NCBI GenBank assembly: GCA_964016875.1
Contig: OZ024728.1
Location: 12,010,272 to 12,074,271, forward strand
Length of the DNA: 64,000 bases
Source: Fallopia convolvulus
Taxonomy: Eukaryota; Streptophyta; Magnoliopsida; Caryophyllales; Polygonaceae
Direction of reading: 5' to 3'
Shown: positions 32,105-44,227 of the stretch, piece by piece
How positions within the stretch are numbered: the first letter of the stretch is position 1
How the letters are laid out: the number at the start of each line of letters is the position of its first letter
Notes under the pieces: generated by a model
The model's input: the letters and a program-made list of their open reading frames with translations, nothing else
The model's database searches: none
What the model was told of the DNA's origin: nothing
Translations under genes and position numbers: made by a program

Positions 32105-34908
32105 CTAGTTTGATGCGCTGTGCTCGTTTGGAAGTCGGGGAAACTGGTTTGGAGGCGGCATCACACATTCATACCCATTAAAGTAGATTCTTCTTGGGAA
32201 CAGCCATCCTCCATTGAAGGTGAACATTCCGGGATCCTTTCGAAGAAGCACCTCTGACTGCACATTTCCGCTCTCCCCAGCTTTAAGTAGCATGTCATTG
32301 TAGTATTGTATTCCCCAGAATATCCCGGTTTCATCTGAATAAATGCACAACAGCACAAGCTACAAGTTAAAAGAGGAATCTTGGATCTAAGACCCTACTT
32401 TTTAAAGTTTAAAGCATGGTGAGAGATCATGGAACTAAGTAGTTAGTTGAACTTACTCCTTTGAGGATTCTGATAGAGTGGGCGGTAGTTGAAGCTGTAT
32501 ACTTGGACGACACTTTGTAAGTTGGGGTGGTCAACTGCAAGATTCCACGTCGTGTAGTTCTTGTAGACGTTAAGGTTTGTGATGGTGATCTTCAACCTCC
32601 AATATTCCCGGTAACTTTGCTTGATATGCCAATGGACCCGTATGGGACACATGTGCCTAGAACATTTCACCAAAACAGGAGGTACATCATCTGGGTCCTT
32701 CGGTTTCCTTAGAATTGGTGGGTCTTCATCCTCTCTGCATCCCCCAAAGCAAAAGCCACATAATGATCATAAGAACTACAAAAAAAAACCAAGGAATGTA
32801 ATTTGATTGTATAAGAAGTACTTATTGTAAGAGTTACTTTAAACACTTGGATTTGGGTTGGCCTTGGCAGGCACAGCTACATGTTGGACATGGAACAATT
32901 GTCTCGCTGTAGAAGGCGGATAAGGAGACACAACAAGTTGGGGCTGGCGTTGCTCGGTATTGAGAAAAACTGCAAATCACCGTCCACGTCTCTGTACATA
33001 ACAAAAAAATAACATTATCCATTTCATGATTTCAAGATCAAAATAAGCAAATATGACATGATATATATGTAGTAAACCATCAAGTCAATTCTGTTATAAA
33101 AGAAGAAACGTCTTATGTTGATCAACATCACCATTTTTGCTATGAAATAGAAAAAACAGCAAGCAAGCCCATAAAAATACATTATTCATTTCATGATTGA
33201 GTTCAAGATCAGCACCAATGCAAATGACATAGTTACAGTAAACCATCAAGACAATGTGGGTATAGAAAAGCAACTTATGTTGATCATTATCTCCATTTTT
33301 GCTATAAAATTGCAAAATAAGTGCAAGGGTGCATTCAGATTGCACATTGTAATGCATTACATTACATCATAATGTAAGAAATTACATTAGTAGAGTGCAA
33401 TATAGTGCATAATCCAAGAGGACCCCAATGTAAACACAGAGAAACAATTATCCATTTCATCAGTACCAATGCAAATGACATAATTGTAGCAAAACATCAA
33501 GTGAGATTGACATAATTATCTAAGTAAGCCTTGGAAATCATTTTGTAAAATGTAAATTTACATACCCAGTGCTTGTGTCCAACGCCGCCCTCCATCCTGA
33601 GGAAACTTAGTAGGCGAAAAAACTTTCTTGGGATCCCCACAAGTGTACCCGGGGCTACCAAATCTGAAGTTCCCTGGCTGAGTGAAATTTGAAACAATGC
33701 CATTAAGATAACCGATGTTCATCTGGAAAGAAGAAGCGTACTTTGAAGGATCCTGAATCATAGAGGAGAGAACTCCTCCTCTACAACAATTGGCCACTTG
33801 CTTGTTAAATGGTGCTCCTGGCGGAAGATCAATGATGACTGGATTCTTAAGACAGCAATGAGGTAACTCTGATCCTTGTGTCATGTTGCATATTCCTTGT
33901 TCTTTGGCTTCTGCTCCAAACATGGTGTTGATCACCTCGGTCCCAGCCCATTGCCAGCTCAGACTCCAACCCGGTGGCCACTCAATGTGGCGGTAGAGTT
34001 GGTAGTTGTATACCGTCACCTTTGCCTATACAAATCGGTTGTATTGTATGTTTAGCCCTATTTTTATGATAGGGGATTATCCAAAAGCATGTTTGTCAAG
34101 TAGATTTGTTAGAGCATTGAGTTTTGCCCACACAAAAAACAATCTTAGCAATTCCATCATGACGTTGAATGTTTTATACAGTGTCTTTGAGATGGATATA
34201 GCTCATATATCAATATTGGTGCATTTTACCCTAAATTCAATTATTTTTGTCACATCACATAGCTGAATTTAGTTTTTCTTAGGTCTGTCGGGCGCATCCT
34301 CTAACAAGAAAATACATTATATTGTTATAATAGGTATTATCTCTAGTTCATACAAGATTATCCCTAGAGCTAAACTATCATCATATACAAACTCCTATGA
34401 TTAACAAATATAAGGACAAAAGTTTCAATCACATAAACTCTGGTGTTAACAATTAAAGTCTTTCTATGTAGGAAAATTCTTTTGAAAGTATAAGAGAATT
34501 TGCTGTTTGTGAGTACAAGATAGTAGTTCTATCTAAGAACTAAATATTAACCATTAGAGAAACCGATTAACATTCATAAAAATTCAGTGAACAGAATAAA
34601 GCAAGGATTATCAAATTAAAATCTACACATTAGATGGCTTACGTCGTAGCTGTCGGGGTTCTTGTGCAAAATGTCCCATTGGATTGTGATGTTTCCATTA
34701 ACGTCCATCGGATCATACCCATCTGTAGATCAATCAACCAAAGAATAAACCCAATTTTTATTTCGATTATACCAACATATGAAAACTAAATCGAATTTCG
34801 TAGATTAAAAACAAAACGGGAAAACTCACTAGATAGTGTTGAAGAGAGGATGAAGAGGAAGAAAGTTAATATCAGAGGTTTTGATCGATGGTTAAATGGA
34901 AACATCAT
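32105..34908 (-). CDS. COBRA-like protein, no visible GPI-anchor tail
   Basis: Six exons with in-phase GT-AG junctions: 34908-34830, 34722-34643, 34019-33566, 32991-32838, 32734-32457 and 32334-32105, giving 424 residues. The N-terminus is a signal peptide (FNHRSKPLILTFFLFILSS). Family blocks follow in order: GNITIQWDI, YRHIEWPPGWSLSWQW, PHCCLKNPVIIDLPPG, ANCCRGG, PTCCVSLSAFY with the Cys-rich CPTCSCACQ, CSRHMCPIRVHWHIK, and FPRRIYFNGYECVMPPP. COBRA-like proteins bind cellulose at the cell surface and guide oriented cell growth or secondary-wall deposition. Most family members end in a hydrophobic GPI signal of about 25 residues. Here the frame stops at HSASN, 19 residues after the Cys of YECVMPPP. 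The neighbour at 31451 converges on it. Confidence 0.93.
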
Positions 34909-35692
34909 ATTACAAAGACGAACAGATTTGATTGATTGATTAATGGGTTTTTCTCCAAGTAAAAAACCCAGAAAACAAGTGCAGAAGAATTGGAACAACT
35001 ATTAATTAATCTCAATCTCAATAAACCGATAAAATTGTTGTTTTTTTCCTCAGTTCTCACGTACTCGTTATTCTAGTGAGAGAATGAGAAGGTGAAGAGA
35101 TTGTGAACAGCTGTCAGACACAAAAATAAAATTGTGTAAAAACGATCCTGGTTTTTAATTAGGAGAGATTTTCCACCCAAAATAAATGGAGGAAAAGGAA
35201 ATATTTACGGGGTATTAGATTTATGGAATCATAGTTTTTGCTCTTTTTTGTCTAAATTTGTTTTCGAAAATATTTCAAACTTTGAACAATGAGGATAAAA
35301 ATATTTTCTGACATTTTTTCGATAAATAAATAAGTTGAAAATTCTCACTAGAATTTCCATTCATGTAAATTAGATGGTTTTTCATTGATTGTGTTTGTTT
35401 AGATTAACAATAGTCACGTTTCATGAATAATTCCCTAAGCCTTAGCAAAAGTATTGTTTGATTCAGTAATATATAAAAATAGAATTAAAAGGTAGTGGTT
35501 TAGGAAACTGCAATTTCTTATGTTATGCAGAACAGGAAAAAAATGCATGTACGTCTAGGTTTCGTGTAAATGTGTCATTGTTTTTTTTTTTATGGAAGTG
35601 GATTTCGTGTATTATGAAACCCATTTGTGATAAAATCATGCGTTGTGTGCTACGCGGGCTTTTGGGGTGCAAATTGGCCCTTTGCCCCTTTC
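34909..35692. other. Upstream region of the COBRA-like gene
   Basis: AT-rich sequence expected to include the promoter. I see no clear TATA box or other gene. The young LINE was inserted at its far end. Confidence 0.5.
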
Positions 35693-35709
35693 AGAAATAG
35701 TTAGATGTT

Positions 35710-37855
35710 AGTTAGTTTTGCTGATAATACTCTTATTTTTGCAAATGCTTCTCATCAAATATTAATTATATTAGAAAATTTTTAGACAATTTTTCAAGAA
35801 TCTCGGGCCTTTCGATTAATTACCATAAAAGTAGCTTTCAGGTTTCGGAAAATATTTCTCGAACCTCGGCTCTTTCTCTTGCTTCTGTGTTAAATATTCA
35901 GATTACTACTTCTATGGAAAAATATCTGGGAATTCCTATCCTTAAAGGGAGGGTTCAAAACTCTGTTTTTCTAGAATCAATTATTAAACTTAAAAGACAG
36001 TTATCTCAGTGGAAAGCGAATTCTATCTCTCAGGCTGGGCGGGCAATCCTTATTCAATCTAATCTGTTAGGCCAAGTTAACTATTTAATGCAAAGCTTCC
36101 TTCTTCCTAAGGGAATCTTGTGTGATATTGATAAAGTAAACAAATCTTTTTTTTGGAACAAATTCCAACCAAATCACCATCCTCTAATTAGCTGGGAGAA
36201 GGTGTGTTCTCCTAAAGAGTCTGGGGGAATGGGCCTTCGCTCTGCTGAGAATACTAATTTGTCTCTACAAATGAAACTTCTTTGGAAAATTTTATCCTCT
36301 CCCCATAATTACTGGGTTCGTATTATTTCCGAGAAATATCTTGGTACTCTTTCGCTCTTTCAATATCAAAAGAAAAATTGCTCTTGGCAATTTGGAAGAC
36401 TAATGAATCTTAGGGACAAGTTCTCCAAAGGTATTTTGTGGAGTATTGGAAATGGACAGTCTGTAAACTTTTGGACAGACCCTTGGATTCCAAATATTGA
36501 TTTATTTCCTTACTTTGATAATATTAATATCAAGTTAAAAGTTTCTTCTTTCATAACCACTTATCATTCCTGGGATTATGATAGACTACATTTAATTTTG
36601 CCTGACTTTTTAGTTGATTTAATTTCGGATATTAGAATTCCCATCTCTCCTTCGTTGGATAGATTAGTTTGGCTTCCAGCTTCTGATGGAAATTTCTCTG
36701 CCCATTCGGCGTCTTCTATGCTTAACTCTTCCCATCCTGAGTGTGCTGTTGATTTTGCTTGGATTTGGAAATCTTCTCTCCCTCCAAAAATAAAAAATTT
36801 CTTTTGGAAAGCGTGTGCAGATTGTCTCTCAACTACAGATCGTCTAAATAGGCACTTTCATTGTGTTTTTAGTACTTGCTCCTTATGTGACTCTGTTGAT
36901 GAAAGTTTGAATCATTTGTTTTTTAATTGTCCTTTTACCCTAAAAATGATTTCTAAACTAGAAGCTATGCTCAATGTCACTTTCTTTATTTCATGCTCGG
37001 ATAGTTTCCCTGACAATCTGCTATCTACTTTAAAATCAAACAAAAATAGTAATGTGCTTTGTTTCTTGTGGTGGTTCATTTGGGGCCATAGAAATTTAAA
37101 AATATTTAACCCGGTTAAGCTCTTGACTATGCTTCCTCCTTGTGACTTGGCTTTTTCGCAACATCTCCAATGGGTTTCTTCCAAGGCTGGTCCCACTCGT
37201 AACGACAAACCTCGTCCTAAAAGGAAAACTAATTGTGTTTGGAAGAAACCACCAGTTAACTCCTTAAAACTAAATTTTGATGCTTCTAAAAGGTTAAATA
37301 ATTCGACTCATACAGGTTTCTTAATCCGTGATCATAATAGCAAAATCCTGTACTATGACCGAAAACATATTCGCTCTGCTTCTGTTCTGCAGGCTGAGGC
37401 TCTTGCCTTGCTTGATGGTCTTAAAAGTGCAGTTCTTTTAAAGCCGTCTCGTCTGATTATTGAGGGTGATAATTTGGTTCTTATTAATTCTTTGAAAACT
37501 ATTTGGAAAGTTCCTTGGGAAATTCAAGCTATTGTAAATGACATCCGTCATTTTGCTGCTTTTATTCCCTGTGTGGTGTTTTCTCATTGTTTCAGGGAGT
37601 GTAATTCGGCGGCGGATTTTATCGCCAGAAGGTGTTTTGCTTTTTCTGATCTTAGTTTTGCTATTTCTCATTATTTTCCGGGGTCGTTGTTTGATCCTTT
37701 GGATTCTTCTAGTTTCAATTTCTGGATTCAGACTCATCCTATGTTATTTGAGTTTCTAAAGATCATCCGCAGTGATGATTTAGGGTGGCCTTGTACTGTA
37801 CGGACATCCTAGTGTTGGCTATGTAATGAGCTAGTAGCTCGTTTCTTCAAAAAAA
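35710..37855 (+). mobile_element. 5'-truncated LINE, recent insertion
   Basis: The body lies between two perfect copies of a 17-bp sequence starting AGAAATAGTTAGATG (35693-35709 and 37856-37872) and ends in a poly-A-like run AAAAAAAA just before the second copy. It begins within the reverse-transcriptase active-site region (FADNTLIFANA, the family's ADD motif read as ADN), so most of the element is missing. This is classic target-primed reverse transcription. Confidence 0.93.
35887..37812 (+). CDS. LINE ORF2 C-terminal part (RT thumb, zf-RVT, RNase H)
   Basis: An uninterrupted 641-codon frame. It starts in the segment after the polymerase active site (MEKYLGIPILKGRVQ, LSQWKANSISQAGRAIL), continues through the connector (WSIGNGQSVNFWTDPWIPN) and a zinc-binding zf-RVT domain (CSLCDSVDESLNHLFFNCPF), and ends with an RNase H-like domain (LKLNFDASKRLNNSTHTGFL, IIEGDNLVLINSL, CFRECNSAADFIARR). 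Upstream in the same direction 35716-35886 encodes FADNTLIFANASHQ but with a stop, so the ATG at 35887 is just the first Met. The intact frame agrees with a recent insertion. The family is the same as the decayed copy at 14.9 kb. The 5' half is absent, so it cannot retrotranspose. Confidence 0.88.
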   Translation: MLNIQITTSMEKYLGIPILKGRVQNSVFLESIIKLKRQLSQWKANSISQAGRAILIQSNLLGQVNYLMQSFLLPKGILCDIDKVNKSFFWNKFQPNHHPLISWEKVCSPKESGGMGLRSAENTNLSLQMKLLWKILSSPHNYWVRIISEKYLGTLSLFQYQKKNCSWQFGRLMNLRDKFSKGILWSIGNGQSVNFWTDPWIPNIDLFPYFDNINIKLKVSSFITTYHSWDYDRLHLILPDFLVDLISDIRIPISPSLDRLVWLPASDGNFSAHSASSMLNSSHPECAVDFAWIWKSSLPPKIKNFFWKACADCLSTTDRLNRHFHCVFSTCSLCDSVDESLNHLFFNCPFTLKMISKLEAMLNVTFFISCSDSFPDNLLSTLKSNKNSNVLCFLWWFIWGHRNLKIFNPVKLLTMLPPCDLAFSQHLQWVSSKAGPTRNDKPRPKRKTNCVWKKPPVNSLKLNFDASKRLNNSTHTGFLIRDHNSKILYYDRKHIRSASVLQAEALALLDGLKSAVLLKPSRLIIEGDNLVLINSLKTIWKVPWEIQAIVNDIRHFAAFIPCVVFSHCFRECNSAADFIARRCFAFSDLSFAISHYFPGSLFDPLDSSSFNFWIQTHPMLFEFLKIIRSDDLGWPCTVRTS

Positions 37856-37872
37856 AGAAATAGTTAGATGTT

Positions 37873-38989
37873 TTATTTTTTTGCAATATGATCCTTATGT
37901 TTCATTTTAGTCCCCATTTTATCCCTCTTCTTTCTTTGAGTTACATTTATGAGTTATGTCGTTATGTCATGAGGGGGATTTCAACATATAACCCAATGGT
38001 CACGGACATCATCATCTATCGATTGAGTTAGTAAGGTTGTGATCATAGAGTTATAGGTGTTCAAAGTCTAGAGGTAAGTTGATCATAAACTTATTTTTTT
38101 GAGCGCCAGTTGATCATAAACTTGATTTAATAAATAAATGGTGATTTTAGTAACTATACTAAAAAATCGAAGAGAAAATTAGGTGGATATCTACAAAAGG
38201 GCTATTAAGTCTTCTTTCACTCAAGATATATAAATCGCCCATATACCTTTTGTATTGAATTTTATTCAACTTCTTTTAGTTTCTTACAAATGAGCCTTAT
38301 ATACCATAAAGCCACGCCGGCCTCATGCATGTATGGTGTGGTCAATAATGAGTACATGCATTGGGAGGATGATTCCGTGACACACAGTGTCATAACACAC
38401 TATTAAAATAATAATAAAGCTAGACACAAGTGGGCCCGCATTTAATTCTTGTAATAAAGTTTAATTTTTTTATTAATTCTGATTTGTATCCGAACCTAGG
38501 CTTGGATGGACCCACAATTTTAGGTTTAGAGTTAGGATTGAATGGGCTGCTAAAGTGGGCCAAAAAATCATACTACATTTTTAGCCCAATTCTCATGAAT
38601 CAAGATTAACCCACTATCTTTCTACCAAAAAAAGATTAACCCACTATCTAAAATAAAGCCCAATCTAATATAACTTCAAGTTGGCATATTTTTATCCGAT
38701 CTCATTATACATTAGAGAGATTTGAAGACTTTCTGCTCTTTCACGTACGTGACTGTTCATCTTCCATTGACGACGTTTCACTTGAAGAACTTGAAGAAAG
38801 CATTGAGGTTGGTAATTCGAATTCGTGTGTGTTGCTAATTTAATGTGTCTTGTAATTTTTAATGCTTGAGAACATCGATCTTTAACGTCGTGTTTTGCTG
38901 ATTTAATGTGTCGGTTGACCTTAATTCTTGCTTTACTGTTTTATTGCACTCCACAAAATTGATTGATGTCTATGGCAATGATATGAAAT
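37873..38989. other. Intergenic, upstream of the FAR1-related gene
   Basis: No gene was seen. A 5' untranslated exon and intron of the next gene may begin near 38700, since TATGCAG at 38990 resembles an acceptor. Confidence 0.4.
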
Positions 38990-41687
38990 ATGCAGGATTT
39001 AATGGATGCAAAGAGAAGGTTATTTGATTTAAATACCGATTTTGTGGAGGGTTACAATGAAGATGATTTTCCATTGATGGAATTAGACGACAGTGATGAT
39101 TCAAGTCAAGAGGATGTGGAAGATCTAGATGAAAGAATCAATGATGATGTTGTGGACCTAACTCTTGAGAATGGTGATGCTACTGTGGGTGGAGCTCTTG
39201 AAAACGTGGTTGGAGAACAAGATGTTGAAGCCGAGAATGTCACTGAGCCTTGTCCTGAGATGACTTTCGACTCTTGTGAAATGCTAGTGCGATTTATGCA
39301 TGACTATGCCAAGTCGAAGGGATTCCAAATACGAACTAGGAATTCTTCTTTTGGTAAAGATGCAGCCGAGGTAGAGAGTATCACAGATCAGTATGCTGAA
39401 TATATACGGTTGAAGATGGTATGTTCTAAAGAAGGTCAGTGTCAAATGACATCTAAAAATCCTGCAAAGGTTGTAGCTAGCACTCGATGCAGTTGCCCAT
39501 TTAAGGTTAATGCATGTGCTTGTAGTGATAGAATCTCGTGGAGAATTAGCTCCCTAAACCTTGAGCACAACCATGAATGTAACCCAGAAAACTCAATTTT
39601 CATGCCTAGGTATAGACACATAAGTGGAGGGAATAGGATTATATTGCTGGATAATGACAGGGCTGGTGTTCCGGTGGCTAAGAACTACAACTCCTTTGTG
39701 GCCAAATATGGGGGTCATAACAAAGTCCCCTTTTCTGAGAGAGATTGTAGGAATGCAATTAGTTCGGAACAAAGATTGAAACTTGGGAAGGGAGATTTTG
39801 CTACAATGAGAGATTACTTTGAAACCATGATGACAAACTCCTCAAACTTCTTCTACAGTTTTGATACAATGGATAATGGTGTATTGAAGAATGTTTTTTT
39901 GGGTTGATGGACGTGCTAGGGCAGCTTATAAAGACTTAGGGGACGTCATATCCTTCGACGCCACATATGTCAAAAATAGATACAAAAAGCCGTTTGCTCC
40001 GTTCATAGGAGTTAATCACCATGGCCAATCAATTGTGCTAGGGGCTGCATTGTTGGGGAGTGAAGATGCCGAGAATTACATTTGGTTGTTTAAAACTTGG
40101 CTCAAAAGCATGAATAACAAACCACCAAAGGGCATAATAACCGATCAATGCAAAGCTATGGGTAAGTATCCTATAATTACCTTTGACAATTTGGTTTTTT
40201 TCAAAAATCTGATCATTCAAACTAACTATTTTTTCCTTTTGTTTTTCTTGAAGAAAATGCCATTGTTGAGGTGTTTGTGGCATGTCATGAGGAATGCTAA
40301 GAAGCACTTGGAGAAAATAAAAGATGTCGGTGGATGGACTCACATTGCAAGTGGATTGCATAAGGTATTGCATTTCTCATACACTGTGGCCGAATTTGAG
40401 GCAAAATGGGCAGAATGGGTTTCTGAATTTAGACTCGAAAGGAGTAATTGGTGCAAGATCATGTTCGATAATAGGAAAAAGTGGGCTCCAATTTACTTCA
40501 AAAATGATTTTTGGGCTGGAATGTCGACTACCCAAAGGAGTGAGGGCATGAATTATTTTTTCAAAGGGTTTGTTAATGGTAACACATCCCTACAAGAGTT
40601 TGTGAAGCAATATGGAATGGCAATGGGCAAGCGTGCCATGGCTGAGGATAAGGCATCCTTTGATTCCATACACAAGCCACTAAATTGTTGTACTGATCAT
40701 GAGTTTGAGAGTGTCTTCCAAAAGGTGTATACCACGACGAAGTTACAAGAATTTCAAGACGAAGTGAGCAAGATTACACATGCAACGAAGGAGGGCTTGA
40801 AAGAGGTTGGTAAAATCAAATTGTATGACATTATGGTCCGATGGTGGGAGGGTAATGATCCCAAACGTAGGATATTTAAGGTGTCTTATGATCCCGACAC
40901 ACGTGACGTCAAGTGTGATTGCAAAAAGTTTGAGTTCACGGGAATTATGTGCTCCCACACGCTTGTCGTATACATAGTGGAGGAAGTAAGGTTTGTTCCT
41001 GAAAAGTATGTACTTGATCGGTGGAGGAAGGACTTGCCAAGACAACACTTGAAGATACCGGTTCCCTACTATTCTTTGGACTCGATGAAGCCGGAAGAGA
41101 TGGAAAGGTATGAGTCCATGAAGTCTGATTTCGAGGGCATTTCCACTCTCTCAATGACGAATGATCAGCTGTGTTCTATGGTAACGGGAGCTCTAGCAGA
41201 TTTGAAAGGCAAAGTTCATCGTGCTTGTAACCGTTTGGGACTACCTTATGAGCCCATTGGCAACATTGGGGGAAAGTACCGTAAACGCCGTGCTATCGAT
41301 GATCATACTGTGATTGAGGCTAGCAACTCGGCCAATGTGGAGGAGGTTGTGCGTGATCCTATTGTTAGAAGGGGAAAGGGTCGATTGGCATCTAGGCGAA
41401 AGGGGTTTGGAAATGACACACCTAAATATTGGGGACGTGGCAAAGGAACTCAACAACAACAAGTCCAACCCATCCACCCAATATTAGTAAGGGCTGGTTT
41501 ACTTATAATTTGCTCCATATTTGTCTACTTACAACTGCCAACATATCTTACTTATAATTCACTTCTAATAGTTGTCTTATTCTCATGGTAGATTCCAACA
41601 CAACACTTGCCACCATTTCAAATTATCCATCAAGGCTCCAATCTTGCTCCTGGTGCATTTTATTATACATATGGGCAGCATCAATAG
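38990..41687 (+). pseudogene. FAR1-related sequence / MULE transposase, frameshifted
   Basis: Model: 38990-39895, shift, to about 40161, intron, 40254-41486, intron, 41592-41687. The acidic N-terminus is followed by a FAR1 DNA-binding domain (residues about 95-215: SCEMLVRFMHDYAKSKGFQ, STRCSCPFKVNAC, LEHNHECNPE). The MULE domain has VISFDATYVKN and IITDQCKAM with the catalytic Asp residues, and a SWIM zinc finger (CDCKKFEFTGIMCSHTL) follows. The C-tail contains GKGRLASRRKG. FAR1-type proteins are nuclear; this one reads as a transposase or a domesticated relative. Two lesions exist: one extra base in a T7 run at 39893-39899 (KNVF then WVDGRARAAYKDL), and about ten codons apparently lost where LWHVM follows the intron near 40276, with a frame change. 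The last exon (41592-41687) adds about 31 codons before TAG. Confidence 0.85.
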
Positions 41688-42099
41688 AGATGGTTTTCAA
41701 GTTGTCCATTCCAAGTTTTATCTTAGTGTATTTGATATTTTGGTTTAGGGTCTAGCTATTGGGGTATATGTTATTGCTGCAAACACTAAGTCACCCATGT
41801 GTTTCATTTGGATTATCACAACTTGGATTAAAATTGGCATGTGTTGAGTATCGGATGGTGTGGTTGTTTTATAGCCCAACAAGATACCAGTTCGATCATT
41901 TATGTTATGAAAGCTTTTGAATCGCAAAAGCCCAGTATACTTTCATATGATCGATTTCATTGAAAAAAATGACCAAGAAAAAAACATTTACATCAAAAGA
42001 AACGATATCGCAATGAACGGGACTAACAACAAACGTTTAGAGAAATTGTTTGCAGTACACAAAAATCACCAACATTCATACAACAATTCATAGTACTTA
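41688..42099. other. Space between convergent genes
   Basis: This holds the 3' regions of the transposase gene and the GRF gene. No other gene was seen. Confidence 0.5.
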
Positions 42100-42447
42100 T
42101 TAGTGCAACATAATGACCACTAGTATGAAGTACATTACAACCGCAACTTTGGCGAGACAATGAAAAAATGAGATGATCTCTTTAACATCATTCTTCAATT
42201 CTTCTATATCATCTCTAGAAGCAATTTGGGTTTGAGAGGTACGTGAAACCTGACCGTCGAATACCCCAATTGACTCGTCATACCATCGAAAAAAATTGCA
42301 GTGGTCACATTTGTAGAACAATCTGTTAGGGTTTCTTGGTGACCATGAAACCCTAAGCAAAGCAATTGATGGTGGATGACATCTACAATACACATGGGTT
42401 TCTCTTAGGGGAGATCTCGTACTTGATGAGGAACCATGAAGATCCAT
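42100..42447 (-). CDS. GRF-type zinc finger protein with C-terminal hydrophobic segment
   Basis: A 115-codon frame from ATG 42447 (MDLHGSSSSTRSP) is preferred over the upstream in-frame ATG because it starts just before the domain. Residues of about 20-53 form a GRF zinc finger (CRCHPPSIALLR, NPNRLFYKC, CDHCNFFRWYDE) with the conserved Cys and the FFRW-DE signature. A coiled-coil-like stretch follows (about 70-95) and the last 20 residues are hydrophobic. GRF fingers bind single-stranded DNA or RNA in topoisomerases and APE2-type proteins. Small proteins of this build are common in plant genomes, often near transposase genes. Its tail-to-tail arrangement with the FAR1-type gene suggests one mobile element with two genes. 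Confidence 0.72.
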   Translation of the reverse strand: MDLHGSSSSTRSPLRETHVYCRCHPPSIALLRVSWSPRNPNRLFYKCDHCNFFRWYDESIGVFDGQVSRTSQTQIASRDDIEELKNDVKEIISFFHCLAKVAVVMYFILVVIMLH

Positions 42448-44035
42448 GTCTTTTACTGAAATCAAAATCAACCAAGCAACCAAAAAAAAATATTATTGCA
42501 CCACAAGATACAAAAAAGCTCAAAAGATAGAAAAAATCTATAGATCTGATGGGAGGCTCAAAAGGACTTAATCTAAGTTCATGCAACAAAATGGAGCAAC
42601 TACAAACATGAAAAACCACATGCAATCAACATTCCAAATTTCCAAGCAAGAACACACAACAATTTTAGGGTTAGGGTTTAGGGTTTTGATAGGAAGAGAA
42701 AGCCCGATTGAAATATTGCGAGTACAAACAAGTTTTAGGGTTGCTCTGATATCACTCAAATAACTTACCTGCAACCGGAGAAGGGTAATCGGAAAAGGGT
42801 AGTCGGAGAAGGTTAGTCGGAGGAGAAACAATCTATTGTTACTGCATCCACGAAAACATAAACCCCATCCACCCCAATTTTCAAAAGAAAACTCCCATAA
42901 TTACCCAGGGCTAGCACGCGTCTTGAATCCACCAACCCCATCAATGCTCTCTTTTTTAGAACGCCTTGAGAAAACCAAACCCAATCAAAGGGCGTCGTTC
43001 CACCGTTTGCTTTTTACAGACGGAACCCTAGACCCATCATTGCAGCCTGTAGGAGAATTGCAAGAGACGATGTTTTTTTTTTTGGTAGAACAATAGACGA
43101 TTAAGAATAAGCAAGCGTTATTTGCTTTCATATTACATTATTTCCTAAAGTTTAGGGTTTATTTTATAGAGTATGTAAATAAATACTATACGTTTATTTT
43201 ATATGTAAATAAAGAGATTCAAAACGTTTAGGTTATGGTTCATCACTTTAGGGTATCTATTTGTAATTGAAAAAAAAAACTATAATCATACAAAACGTTT
43301 ATTTTAAATGTAAATAAATACTATAGGGTTTTGTGAGAAAATAAATAACTATACAAACATTTAGGATATAATGTAAATACTATAGGGTTTTGTTAGAAAA
43401 TAAATAACTATTTTATATGTAAATAAATTAATATCTTTCCTTTAAAGACTATTGTGATTCTATTGTTTATTTTAAGATAATTATTTAAAAATTGAGTTTT
43501 TTATACTGAAAAGTATTTGTTTCTAGAATTAGTATGATAGCATAAAAAAATAATCTAATGATCTTCCTATCTATCATATCCAAAAATAAAAGATTGTTTA
43601 ATAATGAAATTTTCTATCCTATATTATAAAAAAACATGGATAAGAATTTATCATGTTATTTATATACATTTTTTCCATCATCTTATATGAATTGTATTGA
43701 TTTGTTAATAAGTAGGACCTTATATGGGAAAAATGTCAAAAAGGGCACTCCTTTCCTTTAACCTAAATAACGAGATTTCTTCATATTTTGAAAAAAATGG
43801 AAAATGTTTTGCCTATACAGTATAACAAATCAACATCGATTCTTGTATTATGCATTTTTAAATTTATTACAGTGCAATCATTGCCTCGTTAAATGAATGC
43901 CCAATTATAATTAATTAGTATTTAAATTTCCCAGATCCGAGTAATCCCAATTGTCAACTAATGCTCTTTGGATTTGGTCGAGCTAATTTCTTCTCATTGT
44001 ACAAAATAAGGCTTAAAGAGACCGAAAAAAAACAA
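42448..44035. other. Intergenic, AT-rich, with telomere-like patch
   Basis: A short TTTAGGG-like run sits at 42663-42686. From 43140 to 43440 there is a loose tandem repeat of TATGTAAATAAATACTATAG and TTTTGTGAGAAAATAAATAA sentences. No gene was found. Confidence 0.45.
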
Positions 44036-44039
44036 AAAA

Positions 44040-44125
44040 ACGGGTGGCTATCGCTGGCCCAGTTTCGAACGCTAGACCTCACTAACATATGCGTGTACCT
44101 GGACCAATTGTGCCGCATTGGCAAT
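44040..44125 (-). repeat. SINE-like pol III box sequence
   Basis: On the minus strand GCGGCACAATTGGTCC resembles an A box and GCGTTCGAAACTGG, about 50 nt later, resembles a B box. The T stem is poor, so this is not a functional tRNA. A plant tRNA-derived SINE head is the likely source. Confidence 0.35.
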
Positions 44126-44227
44126 CGATTTTTATAGGAAAAATTATTGTTTTATACTTAATTCGAAGCTTTTGATTTAATTGAATAAATATATCAATAT
44201 TAATTTATGAATTAGGGGGGCATTCTA

